Notes: generated by a model not told the origin, from the sequence alone. DNA of 10,318 nucleotides from Pseudomonadota bacterium (GCA_005776735.1 SXOM01000199.1:1-10318), one strand, 5' to 3'. Shown: positions 1 to 6,957, numbered from the stretch's first letter. Numbers and translations: made by a program.

Positions 1-114
1 GCCGGACTTGGCGAGCTGGATGAAGTTGCCGGCGGTGAGCGGCATCTTGTCGACGAAGAGCTCGGCGACGAAGCTGCCCTCGGAAGTGTCGAAGGTCACG
101 GTCGGGTTGGCCAC
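1..114 (-). CDS. Cyclophilin-type peptidyl-prolyl cis-trans isomerase, N-terminal 38 codons (partial)
   Basis: Read on the minus strand from a GTG at 114-112, the frame stays open to the left edge. It gives VTFDTSEGSFVAELFVDK followed by MPLTAGNFIQLAKSG. The spacing of F-x-T-x-x-G, the E-L strand, K-x-P-x-T and N-F-x-x-L-x-x-x-G is the N-terminal signature of bacterial cyclophilins (PpiA/PpiB type), which catalyse proline cis-trans isomerisation during folding. There is no signal peptide at this start, so a cytoplasmic enzyme is likely. The GTG start is supported by AGGAG (124-120) five bases upstream. The catalytic Arg/Phe region lies beyond the edge, so activity cannot be judged. It lies 295 bases downstream of the receptor gene on the same strand and probably has its own promoter. 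Confidence 0.8.
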   Translation of the reverse strand, partial: MANPTVTFDTSEGSFVAELFVDKMPLTAGNFIQLAKSG

Positions 115-409
115 GGGGACTCCTGGTGAGGGCCGCCGCAGGATGGCGGCGCGGGGCGCCGGGCAAGACGCGGCGCCCCGGGGCGCGGGTGGGCGTCTTC
201 GCAGGGGTGGAGGCCGCCGCGTCACCGAACCGGCCACCGACGGGCGGCGTTTGGCACAACGGCAGGACGCCGAACCGCGAGGGGCTTGCTGCACCGGCGC
301 AGGTCGGTGAGCGAGGCGGCGTCGAGCTTCGAGCAGTATTTTGGAGGGCGTGGCGACCGAAGTGAAGCGGCTCGGCGTGGAGACCGGCGCGTCCGCGACG
401 GGGTCGCTC
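115..409. other. Intergenic region, 295 bases, no gene
   Basis: This gap separates the TonB-receptor stop codon from the cyclophilin start, both on the minus strand. No open frame here has a recognisable product; frames that cross it are shadows in GC-rich DNA. It contains GC-rich inverted repeats next to the cyclophilin start (see 132-199). I could not recognise a convincing -35/-10 promoter pair. The only AT-rich spot is around 335-345. Confidence 0.7.
152..180 (-). terminator. Perfect 10-bp GC hairpin, possible terminator of the receptor operon or cyclophilin leader element
   Basis: CGGGGCGCCG (152-161) and CGGCGCCCCG (171-180) are exact reverse complements with a 9-base loop. The hairpin lies after the receptor gene and before the cyclophilin gene. 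No T-run follows on either strand, so it is not a classical intrinsic terminator; a strong GC stem could still pause transcription or stabilise an mRNA end. A second stem, GCCGCC (132-137) with GGCGGC (145-150), sits between it and the cyclophilin ribosome-binding site. Confidence 0.35.
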
Positions 410-3181
410 TCAGTACTCGACCTTCACCGAGGCCCGGATGCTGCGCGGCTCCTGGCGGTACAACGTCTTGCCGAAGTTCTCGTCGTCGCTGTCGTACGCG
501 GTGACCGCTTCGGCCAGGTCGAACAGGTTGAACACGTCCACCGACACCTCGGCGCTCCGCTTGTCGTCGATCGCGAACCGTTCGCCGAAGTGCAGGTCGA
601 AGTAGTGCACCGCGGGCATGAACCGCGTGCCGCGCCCTTCGGGCATCGAGTTGTAGGACTGGTAGTTGGGCACCCAACCGTACTTCTGCCAGGCGTGCCC
701 CGAGTCGAACTCGTACACCGCGCCGACGGTGTGGTGGAACCGGCCGGTGTCCAGCGTGTAGCTGCCGCTGACCTTCACCGAGTGTAACGAGTGGTACGGC
801 AGATACCCGTAGAACCCGGCGTCGGAGGAGTAGCTGCCCAGGCCGTAGTAGCCGGCGACGTACTCGCCGTAGCCGGCATCGAAGTAGCCGGCGCGCGTCT
901 CGGGGTTGCCGATGTCGTCGCCCCAGACGCCGACCTCGTTGCCGTTGCCCCCGAACCCCTCGCCCGCCGGCATCTCGAACTGCCCGGGCAGCGTGCCCTT
1001 GGACTCGGAGATCGTGTAGCTGGCGAGGAGCTGCCAGTGTTTGTCGAACTCCTTGGTCGCGGTCACCTCGAGCGCCCAGTAGTCCCGGCGCTTCGTCGGC
1101 GGATTGGTGATCACCCAGGTGGCGTCGTCGTAGTTGACGTCCTCGGGGAGGTCGACCGTCTGCGAGACGATCCCGCGGATCCCCATCGCGAACGTGGGGA
1201 ACAGCTCGCGGTCGACCGCGAGCACCAGCTTGTCCAGGTGGTAGGGGCGCAAGTCCCCGAAACACGCGGCGTCGGCCGCGTCGCGCTCGTCGCCCTCGAG
1301 CTGCTCCAGGCTCGCTTCGGTGCAGTACAAGAGCGAACCGCCCCCCTGCACGAAGTACGGCTCCGTCTGCGAATACGGACCGTAGAAGTAGGAGTAGCCG
1401 GCGCTGGTGCGCGTATCGCCCCACTCGGCGAAGCTGTTGCCGCTCACGTCGTAGTACTGGCCGGCGTTGAGCGTGACCCGCGTCTTGTTGTCGCCCGTCG
1501 CATCCCAGGCGATCCCGAGCCGCGGCGCCGGCATCCACTGGTCCACGATCTCGAGCCCCTCGCTCGTGAAGAGGGACTCGTGATCGGCGCGCACCCCGGC
1601 GTTGATGGTGAGCGTGTCGATCGGCTGCCAGTCGTCCTGCAGGAACATGCCGATGATCACGCCCCGGTGCGTGAGCGGGCCGACGTAGTTGAACTCCTGC
1701 CGCGAGTAGCAGTTCTGGTAGTCCGGGCCGGTGCACGGGTACCCCTCTTGCGCCGTGCCGATGAGGCCGTCGCCGGGGCCCGTCCACTGCAGGTCGCGGG
1801 TCTCGGCCAGCTCCCACGCTTCGATGCCCGCCTTGATGCGGTGATCACCGAGCGCCTGGTTGGCGAGCTGGGTGAGCGTGAACGAGAAGCCGGCGCGCGT
1901 GCGGTCGTTGTAGTCGAACGCGGCCGCGTTCCCGGTGTAGCGCCCGTTGGCGTCCTGCACCTGCGCCGCTTCGGAGTCGCCGCCCATCGGCACCACGTCG
2001 AGCTCGCTGAGGCTGTGGATCACCTTGAGGTCGAGCTCGGTGAGCGCCGCCGGCCGCCACACCGCCTGCACCTGGTTGCCGATGTCGCGCGACGCATACT
2101 GCTCCTGCGCGTCGGGGAGCACCAACGAGGAGGTGATCGAGTTGTCGATATTCTGGACGGCGCCGTTGAACTGGTACCGCAGCTTGACGTCGGGGGTCGC
2201 AAACCACGTGATCTTCGCGAACATCCCTCCGTCGTGCGCCAGGTACGGGGAGTCGGCATCCTGCCCCTCGTAGGTCATGGTGCTCGTGCCGAGGTCGAGC
2301 GACGCCAGGTACCACACCTTCTCCTTCGCGATGGGGCCACCGGCGAGGAGCGACACCGAGTGCGAAGAGAAGTCGCGCTTGGCGGTGTCGACCTCCTCGC
2401 CCAGCTCCGGGTCGAGGATCTTGTAGGTTCCACCCGAAGCATCGGTCCCGAAGAAGTAGGCCGCGCTCCCGAAGTGTTCGTCACCACCGTCGCGCGTGAC
2501 CACGTTGACCGTCATGCCGGTGGCCTGACCGAACTCGGCCGGCGCCCCGTCGGTGTACACCTGGACGTCCTGGATGGCGTCGAAGTTGACGTTGGTGCCG
2601 AAGGTCTTGGTGGCGGGATCGCGGGTGCTGATGCCGTCGAGCAGGTAGTTGTTGCCGTACTGGCCTTCGCCGCGCACGCTCGGGTTGCCGTCGCCGGGGC
2701 CGCCCGACGAGGTGTCCACGCGGCCGGACACGCCGGGGAGCACGTTGACGACGTCCTGGTAGCTGCGGCCGACCGGGAGCTGGTCCATCGCCTCCTTGCC
2801 GAGCTGCGTCGAGACCGCGCTGCGCGTGGTGTCGAGCACCGGGAGGGCCTCCTCGATGTAGACCGTCTCGCCGCCCACCGCGAGCGCGATCGGAACGAAG
2901 ACGGCCTCGTCGAGCTTGACCCGCACCTTGCGCACCGCGCTCGGGAAGCCGGTCTTCTTCACCTCCAGCTCGTGCGTGCCCACCGGCACGTTCACGAACC
3001 GGAAGTTGCCCTCGTCGTCGGACTCGGTGACCAGCTCGCCCGCGATGAGCGGGCCGCGCAGGATGACCGTGGCGCGGGGGATGCCGAGCTCGGACTCGTC
3101 GGTGACCGAACCCCGCACCGTGCCGCTCTGCGCGGCCTCGACGTAGGGGACCACGAGCGCGAGGAGGAGGAGCGGGCTCAT
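410..3181 (-). CDS. TonB-dependent outer-membrane receptor with N-terminal carboxypeptidase-regulatory domain (Oar-like)
   Basis: This 923-residue protein begins with a short hydrophobic signal peptide (residues 1-17, cleavage near VEA/AQ; the n-region lacks the usual positive charge). Residues about 20-102 form a carboxypeptidase-regulatory-like beta domain (GTVRGSVTDESELGIPRATV, then DDEGNFRFVNVPVGTHELEV). A TonB-box-like linker, ETVYIEE, is at 105-111. The plug domain follows (MDQLPVGRSYQDVVNVLPGV at 132-151, then an RGEGQYGNNYLLDGI segment). The remainder is a beta-barrel rich in aromatic, alternating strands that ends in a C-terminal tyrosine (SVKVEY), as expected for Bam-dependent barrels. 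This architecture is typical of Oar-like transporters common in myxobacteria and Bacteroidota. The substrate is unknown; peptides, glycans or chelates are all possible. Its ATG overlaps the stop of the upstream lipoprotein gene (ATGA), with GGGGAGG (3192-3186) four bases before the start, so translation is probably coupled. Confidence 0.93.
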   Translation of the reverse strand: MSPLLLLALVVPYVEAAQSGTVRGSVTDESELGIPRATVILRGPLIAGELVTESDDEGNFRFVNVPVGTHELEVKKTGFPSAVRKVRVKLDEAVFVPIALAVGGETVYIEEALPVLDTTRSAVSTQLGKEAMDQLPVGRSYQDVVNVLPGVSGRVDTSSGGPGDGNPSVRGEGQYGNNYLLDGISTRDPATKTFGTNVNFDAIQDVQVYTDGAPAEFGQATGMTVNVVTRDGGDEHFGSAAYFFGTDASGGTYKILDPELGEEVDTAKRDFSSHSVSLLAGGPIAKEKVWYLASLDLGTSTMTYEGQDADSPYLAHDGGMFAKITWFATPDVKLRYQFNGAVQNIDNSITSSLVLPDAQEQYASRDIGNQVQAVWRPAALTELDLKVIHSLSELDVVPMGGDSEAAQVQDANGRYTGNAAAFDYNDRTRAGFSFTLTQLANQALGDHRIKAGIEAWELAETRDLQWTGPGDGLIGTAQEGYPCTGPDYQNCYSRQEFNYVGPLTHRGVIIGMFLQDDWQPIDTLTINAGVRADHESLFTSEGLEIVDQWMPAPRLGIAWDATGDNKTRVTLNAGQYYDVSGNSFAEWGDTRTSAGYSYFYGPYSQTEPYFVQGGGSLLYCTEASLEQLEGDERDAADAACFGDLRPYHLDKLVLAVDRELFPTFAMGIRGIVSQTVDLPEDVNYDDATWVITNPPTKRRDYWALEVTATKEFDKHWQLLASYTISESKGTLPGQFEMPAGEGFGGNGNEVGVWGDDIGNPETRAGYFDAGYGEYVAGYYGLGSYSSDAGFYGYLPYHSLHSVKVSGSYTLDTGRFHHTVGAVYEFDSGHAWQKYGWVPNYQSYNSMPEGRGTRFMPAVHYFDLHFGERFAIDDKRSAEVSVDVFNLFDLAEAVTAYDSDDENFGKTLYRQEPRSIRASVKVEY

Positions 3182-3843
3182 TCGGCCTCCCCGTAGGTGA
3201 GGGTGTGGTCGGTGCAGGAGGACGCCGTGTCGGCGCTGTCGACGGGGCCGCAGGGCGCCCCGGCGAGCACCGCCTGGGTCGCGACGTCAACCAGCTCGAC
3301 GTAGTAGGTGCCGTCGGGCAGCGCGGGCGCTTCGAAGCTCGCCGCGCCCGTGCCGCACATGGACACCAACGGGACGTCGGCGGCCACCGGCACCTCGGCC
3401 GCGTCGACCAGGCGCACGGTGATCGCGGCCGCGTCGAGCCCGCAGCCCGACACGGTCACGAGGCTTCCGGCCGCGAGCCCCGTGGTCGGCGACACCGTGT
3501 CGACCGTGCCCGGCCCCGGGCACTCCACGTAGTAGTAGCCGGAGGTGCCCGTGAGCTTCGACTCCACGCCGTCGGAGCGCAAGCTCACGTCGGCGAGGCC
3601 CTTGGCCCCCGCAGGCACGACGCCGTACACCTGGTAGCCGACCGCGTCGGCGTCGTCGGGGGTGGTGAGTCCGGTGATGCCGGCCTCGCCGATCGAGGCC
3701 GCGAGTTCCTTGCCGAAGCCGTGCCCGGACAAGGTGATGGAGCCGCAGCCGTCGGTCCACCCGTAGATCGGGGAGATCGACACGAGCGCGTAGCCGGCGT
3801 CGTTGCAGGCGCCGAGGAGGAGGAGGGCCAACACGAGGTGCAC
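3178..3843 (-). CDS. TIG/IPT-domain lipoprotein, probable partner of the TonB-dependent receptor
   Basis: This 221-residue protein has a signal peptide ending in a lipobox, L10-G11-A12-C13, followed by Asn, which predicts a lipid-anchored protein that may be sorted to the outer membrane. Two immunoglobulin-like TIG/IPT repeats can be recognised. One starts at VSISPIYGWTDGCGSITLSG (from residue 21), the other at TVDTVSPTTGLAAGSLVTVS; both show the I-x-P/S-P-x-x-G-x-x-x-G-x-x-x-T-x-x-G-x-G pattern. Several cysteines outside the lipobox could form disulfides. TIG domains bind carbohydrate or protein partners, but no catalytic motif is seen. The start is GTG at 3843; an in-frame TAG lies seven codons upstream, and the alternative is GTG at 3834, which would shorten the n-region. 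The stop overlaps the receptor start by four bases, so the two are probably co-translated. The TIG assignment is by eye. Confidence 0.75.
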   Translation of the reverse strand: MHLVLALLLLGACNDAGYALVSISPIYGWTDGCGSITLSGHGFGKELAASIGEAGITGLTTPDDADAVGYQVYGVVPAGAKGLADVSLRSDGVESKLTGTSGYYYVECPGPGTVDTVSPTTGLAAGSLVTVSGCGLDAAAITVRLVDAAEVPVAADVPLVSMCGTGAASFEAPALPDGTYYVELVDVATQAVLAGAPCGPVDSADTASSCTDHTLTYGEAE

Positions 3844-3855
3844 CTGGGGAGGTGC
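3840..3855 (-). promoter_or_regulatory. Small hairpin enclosing the GTG start of the lipoprotein gene
   Basis: On the minus strand GCACCT-CCCC-AGGTGC forms a 6-bp stem with a 4-base loop; the GTG start at 3843-3841 is in its 3' arm. The only purine-rich stretch upstream (AAGGGGG) is about a dozen bases from the GTG, so initiation may be weak or dependent on translation arriving from the acidic-protein gene, which ends 35 bases upstream. Such a short stem could arise by chance in GC-rich DNA. Confidence 0.3.
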
Positions 3856-3878
3856 CCCCTTCTACCACACGTCGAGGG

Positions 3879-4406
3879 TCAGAATTCCACGTGACGCCCG
3901 CCCGGAGGCGGGGCCGGGGCGGCCACGGGCGCGGCGACGCCCTCGGCTTCCTCGGCTTCCTCGGCTTCCTCGGCTTCCTCGACCTCGTCAGCGGCCTCGA
4001 GGTCGGGCTCCTCCTCCGCGTCGGGATCGACCGCGTCTTCTTCGGTGTCCCACTCGCCGGCCTCGGGGGCGTCCTCCACCGGCGCGTCGGCGACCGGGAA
4101 CGGGGTCAGGAAATCGTCGTCCCGGAGCGCGGCGATCGAGTCGGGCATGCCGGCCGGGAGCTCGGCGGTGGCCACGACGTCGGGGGTGGGCGCGCGCAGC
4201 ACCACCGGCGCGGCGGGGCGCGTACGGTCGAAGGCCTTGACCCGGTGGCACGGCACGATGAGGATTGCGCCCTGCAGCTCCCCCTCGGTGACGGTCATCT
4301 GGCAGTCGCCGTCGAGCTCGTAGCGGGCGAGGTCGGCCACGAGGACCGAGCCGTTGTCGAGGGTCACGGTGTCGGCGAGGGCCGCCGAGAGGAAGAGGGT
4401 CAGCAC
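3879..4406 (-). CDS. Exported acidic protein of unknown function with an EAE repeat tract
   Basis: I do not recognise the family. The 175-residue protein starts with a short signal peptide, MLTLFLSAALA, with likely cleavage before Asp12. Residues 12-61 look like a compact beta domain (DTVTLDNGSVLVADLARYEL, then a segment ending GAILIVPCHRV) with two cysteines, C35 and C53, which could be disulfide-bonded in the periplasm. From about residue 95 the protein is low-complexity: very rich in Asp, Glu and Ala, with four EAE repeats (144-155), then a Pro/Ala tail ending GRHVEF. The start is GTG, supported by GGAG (4415-4412) five bases upstream. It is the first gene of a minus-strand set with the lipoprotein and receptor. 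The acidic tail could bind cations or basic partners, but that is a guess. Confidence 0.75.
   Translation of the reverse strand: MLTLFLSAALADTVTLDNGSVLVADLARYELDGDCQMTVTEGELQGAILIVPCHRVKAFDRTRPAAPVVLRAPTPDVVATAELPAGMPDSIAALRDDDFLTPFPVADAPVEDAPEAGEWDTEEDAVDPDAEEEPDLEAADEVEEAEEAEEAEEAEGVAAPVAAPAPPPGGRHVEF
3942..3986. repeat. 9-bp in-frame tandem repeat, four exact copies plus one degenerate
   Basis: CTCGGCTTC is repeated exactly at 3942, 3951, 3960 and 3969; a fifth copy, CTCGACCTC (3978-3986), differs at two positions. On the coding minus strand the unit GAAGCCGAG reads Glu-Ala-Glu. Because the unit is a multiple of three, slippage would change tract length without breaking the frame. Confidence 0.9.
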
Positions 4407-4449
4407 GTCCGCTCCAGGTTCGTGATGTGGACACCGGAGCCGGCACCGG
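4407..4449. promoter_or_regulatory. 43-base divergent intergenic region
   Basis: The acidic-protein gene (minus) and the amidohydrolase gene (plus) start back to back with only 43 bases between them. The gap holds a GGAG for each gene (4415-4412 on minus, 4436-4439 on plus). No clear -35/-10 pair is visible on either strand. Any promoters must therefore overlap each other or extend into the opposite gene. Confidence 0.45.
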
Positions 4450-5193
4450 GTGCTACCGGGTTACCCACGTGCCGTGCTCTCGGACGCGGTCGAGACCCTG
4501 GGCCGCCCCACCGCGGGCTGCATCCTGTACACCTGCGAACACGCGTCCAACCGGGTGCCGCGCACGTGGCGGCCCACGCTCGACGACCGCGCGCTGCTTC
4601 GTGCGCACTGGGGCTACGACCTCGGCGCGGCCTGGGTCACGCGCCGGCTCGCGCGCAGCGGCCCCGACGTCGCGGTGTTGTCCCGGGCGTCCCGCCTGCT
4701 GGTCGACGTCAATCGCGCGCCGGACGATCCGACCGCGTTCCTGGCCCGCACCCACGACGGGGAAGTGTCCTTCAACGCTCGGCTCGACCTCGCCGAGCGC
4801 CGGCGGCGGCTGGCCCGGTTCCACGAGCCCTACCACCAGACGGTCGCCGCGATGGTGCGGATCGGCCGCCCCCGCCTGCTCTTCTCGGTGCACAGCTTCA
4901 CCGCCGTGTGGCGAGGGTCCCCGCGCGAAGTCGAGGCCGGCGTCCTGTTCGACCGGCACGACGAGCACGCCGCCGCCCTGGTGAGCGCGCTCGGGGCCGC
5001 CGGCCTGCGGACCGCCCCGAACGAGCCGTACTCGGGCAAGGAGGGGCTCATCTACAGCGCCGCCCGCCACGGCCGGGAGGGCAACCTCCCCTACCTCGAG
5101 CTCGAGCTCCGCCAGGACCTGCTCTCGTCCCGGCCGCGCGCCGAGGCCGTCGCCGACCGGGTCCTCGCGGCCCTGCGCCAGTGCGGCTGGTGA
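4450..5193 (+). CDS. N-formylglutamate amidohydrolase family protein
   Basis: This 247-residue protein carries the motifs of the N-formylglutamate amidohydrolase family (PF05013), which hydrolyses N-formyl-L-glutamate to formate and glutamate in one histidine-degradation route. They are CEHASNRVP (29-37), HWGYDLG (53-59), SRASRLLVDVNR (78-89), FHEPYHQTV (124-132), HSFTAVW (from 148), NEPYSGKEG and a closing LELELRQDLL segment. The conserved His/Glu residues (E30, H31, H148) fit a metal site. Length matches the family. There is no signal peptide, so it should be cytoplasmic. The start is GTG at 4450: an in-frame TGA at 4423 limits it, and GGAG lies ten bases upstream. GTG at 4474 is an alternative that keeps all motifs. 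No other hut gene is visible, so the true substrate may be another N-acyl amino acid. The stop overlaps the next gene. Confidence 0.88.
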   Translation: MLPGYPRAVLSDAVETLGRPTAGCILYTCEHASNRVPRTWRPTLDDRALLRAHWGYDLGAAWVTRRLARSGPDVAVLSRASRLLVDVNRAPDDPTAFLARTHDGEVSFNARLDLAERRRRLARFHEPYHQTVAAMVRIGRPRLLFSVHSFTAVWRGSPREVEAGVLFDRHDEHAAALVSALGAAGLRTAPNEPYSGKEGLIYSAARHGREGNLPYLELELRQDLLSSRPRAEAVADRVLAALRQCGW

Positions 5194-6866
5194 AAGAAGC
5201 GCCGTGGCGCACGCTGGCCGCGGTGCTGCTGGTCGGGACGCTGCTCTTCTTGTGGCCGGAGCGCGCGGGGCTCCTGGGCGACCCCATCGGCGAGACCCAC
5301 AACCACCTGTGGTACTTCGCGCACGCGTGGGCGGGCCTCCAAGCAGACTTCCCGGCCGACTGGAGCCTCCCCCTCATGGACCCGCCGAACCTGGGTTGGT
5401 TCGCGCTCGGCTGGGCGTGGTCCCCCACCGCCGCGTGGAACCTCGTGGCGATCGGCAACGTCGTCCTCGGGGGGGTGGGCGGCGCCACGCTCGGCTGGGT
5501 GCTCACCCGCTCGCGGGCGGGGGCCTGTGTGGGGCTGGCCGCGGTCGCGTGGTCGCCGTTCCTCGGCGGCGCCATCGACTTCGGGGTCACCGAAGCCGAG
5601 CCGCTGGGGTGGTACGCGCTGCACCTGGCGGCGATGGTGCGGCTCCGCGACGATCCGCGGCCTCGCGTCTGGCTCGCCGCCGGGGCCACGCTCGGCGCCT
5701 TCGCGCTCACGGGCTGGTACCACGCCGCCTTCGCCCTGGTCCCCGCCGCACCGCTGGCGTTGTGGGTGCGGCGCCGGGAGGCGCTCTACGCGGGCGGGCT
5801 CGCGCTCCTGATGGTGCTCCCGAGCTTCCTCGAGCTCCTGGGTCACCTCGCGGTGTGGCAGGACCGGGCCGCGGGGTTGTCCGACCCCACGCGCATCCGG
5901 GCGTGGCGCATCCAGGAGCGGTACGGCATCGACCTGCTGCGATTCGGTCCGTCCACCGTTCGCTTCACGCCGTCGTACAGCGTGTACGTCGGCGTCGGGA
6001 TCGTCGGGCTGGCGGCGGTCGCCGGCCGGCGCGGCGCGGCGTGGGCCGCGCTCGCGACGCCCCTGTACGTCCTGGCGCTCGGCCACTGGCTGCGCGTCGG
6101 AGGTGAGCCCGTTCTTCTCGGCGGTGAGGCCTTGAAGTTGCCCGCGGGTCGGCTGGTCGAGGCGTGGCCCCACGCCCGATTCGTCACCCACTGGTACCGC
6201 GCGGCGGGGCCGGCGAGCGTGTGCATGGCGGCCGCGGCCAGCCTCGGCGCCGCGGCAGTGGAGCGTTGGTGCTCCGAACGTTTTTTCGGGCCGACCGCTG
6301 CGGTGCCCCCGGGGGCGATGTCGCCGGCGTCGTCCGGCCCCGGCGCCGGGCGGCGTTGGCTGCTCGTCGCGATCGGTCCGCTCCTGGCGTGCGTGCTGCT
6401 CGCGGACAGCCTCGCGCTGTCGTCCACCCGCTGGCCGCGGGTGGCCGCGCCGCTCCCCGTGCCGCCGGCGCTGGTCCTGGACGGCCCGGTGCTCGACCTC
6501 CCGGTCGACGACAACCGCGTGCGGCCCGAGCAGGTCGGCTCGCGGCGGCCCGCGTGGATGTGGCAGCTCACCCACCGACAGCCGGTCACCGAGAACTACG
6601 AGGGCGCCGACACCGTGCTCGCGCGCAGCGACCAGGCCCGGGCCCTGCAGCGGGCGTGCGGGGGCCTCCCGGTGCCACGCCCCGGTGCGCCGGACGCGGG
6701 GCGAGTCGACCCGGACTCCGACGGCGTGGGCCTGCGGGCCCTCGGGGTGCGGTGGGTGGTGGTTCATCACGCGCTCGCGCCTGTCGGGTGCGTCGAGGCC
6801 GTCGTCACCGCGCTCGGGGCGCCGACCGAGGGCGTCGAAGGGGCGACCGCGTGGCGCCTGGAGTGA
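5190..6866 (+). CDS. Polytopic membrane protein, GT-C glycosyltransferase-like
   Basis: This 558-residue protein starts at a GTG overlapping the previous stop (GTGA). The same frame is open far upstream, but that part is a shadow of other genes. The first membrane segment is at about residues 9-22. It is followed by a loop, GDPIGETHNHLWYFAH (30-45), whose Asp31/Glu35/His37/His39 resemble the acidic first-loop motif of lipid-linked-sugar glycosyltransferases of the GT-C fold. Many hydrophobic segments follow, the last at about 391-408. The remaining ~150 residues are non-membrane and contain VLDLPVDDNRVRPEQ, a WQLTHRQPVTENY segment and LGVRWVVVHHAL. These match the 'dLP ... Q..H.rPv..nY ... 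LGVRyVVvH' arrangement of large bacterial GT-C-like membrane proteins. A cell-envelope sugar-transfer role is inferred; no substrate can be assigned. It is probably co-transcribed with the amidohydrolase gene. Confidence 0.7.
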   Translation: MKEAPWRTLAAVLLVGTLLFLWPERAGLLGDPIGETHNHLWYFAHAWAGLQADFPADWSLPLMDPPNLGWFALGWAWSPTAAWNLVAIGNVVLGGVGGATLGWVLTRSRAGACVGLAAVAWSPFLGGAIDFGVTEAEPLGWYALHLAAMVRLRDDPRPRVWLAAGATLGAFALTGWYHAAFALVPAAPLALWVRRREALYAGGLALLMVLPSFLELLGHLAVWQDRAAGLSDPTRIRAWRIQERYGIDLLRFGPSTVRFTPSYSVYVGVGIVGLAAVAGRRGAAWAALATPLYVLALGHWLRVGGEPVLLGGEALKLPAGRLVEAWPHARFVTHWYRAAGPASVCMAAAASLGAAAVERWCSERFFGPTAAVPPGAMSPASSGPGAGRRWLLVAIGPLLACVLLADSLALSSTRWPRVAAPLPVPPALVLDGPVLDLPVDDNRVRPEQVGSRRPAWMWQLTHRQPVTENYEGADTVLARSDQARALQRACGGLPVPRPGAPDAGRVDPDSDGVGLRALGVRWVVVHHALAPVGCVEAVVTALGAPTEGVEGATAWRLE

Positions 6867-6872
6867 GGCCAC

Positions 6873-6888
6873 CGCGGGCCAACCCGCG
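6873..6888 (+). terminator. GC hairpin after the membrane-protein gene, possible weak terminator
   Basis: CGCGGG (6873-6878) and CCCGCG (6883-6888) pair perfectly around a CCAA loop, six bases after the TGA. No T-tract follows. It would separate the upstream operon from the pst operon, but it may be a chance stem. Confidence 0.3.
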
Positions 6889-6900
6889 CCCGGTGCGCTT

Positions 6901-6940
6901 CGTTCACCGAACCCTGTCCGGTCCGTCACGTATTCGTCAC
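6901..6940 (+). promoter_or_regulatory. Candidate PHO box (PhoB-type direct repeats) upstream of pstA
   Basis: Seven-base units fall in exact 11-base register: CGTTCAC (6901-6907), a poor unit CCCTGTC (6912-6918), CCGTCAC (6923-6929) and TCGTCAC (6934-6940). The last two, separated by four bases (GTAT), match the layout of the enterobacterial PHO box, which is CTGTCAT-like 7-mers with 4-base spacers and is bound by phosphorylated PhoB in tandem. The position directly upstream of a pst operon fits phosphate-starvation control. The regulator itself is not in the window. Confidence 0.6.
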
Positions 6941-6951
6941 AGATGCGCCGG

Positions 6952-6957
6952 TATGAG
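6952..6957 (+). promoter_or_regulatory. Possible -10 element (TATGAG) for the pst operon
   Basis: TATGAG begins after an 11-base gap from the last PHO-box half-site, close to the spacing seen in PhoB-activated promoters where the box replaces the -35. It overlaps the likely ribosome-binding sequence GAGGG (6955-6959), six bases before the pstA ATG. Both cannot serve the same transcript, so either the leader is almost absent or the -10 lies elsewhere. Confidence 0.3.

Noticed and set aside
222..231. TCACCGAACC shared between the cyclophilin upstream region and the PHO-box region (6904-6913), as a common regulator site
   Set aside because: It is a single 10-base match without the 11-base repeat register at the first site; chance is adequate in a GC-rich window.
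791..3196. 801-codon open frame on the plus strand, antisense to the TonB receptor gene
   Set aside because: Its translation is Val/Arg/Gly/Ala-rich with no domain and mirrors the codon pattern of the real minus-strand gene; it is a GC-rich shadow.
3852..5189. Upstream extension of the membrane-protein frame, open for about 446 codons before 5190
   Set aside because: It overlaps the acidic-protein gene antisense and the amidohydrolase gene in another frame. The translation is Arg/Pro-rich noise, and membrane-protein sequence begins only at the GTGA at 5190.
6902..6912. GTTC-ACC-GAAC inverted repeat as an operator
   Set aside because: The four-base arms are too short, and the direct-repeat reading of the same bases explains more of the region.
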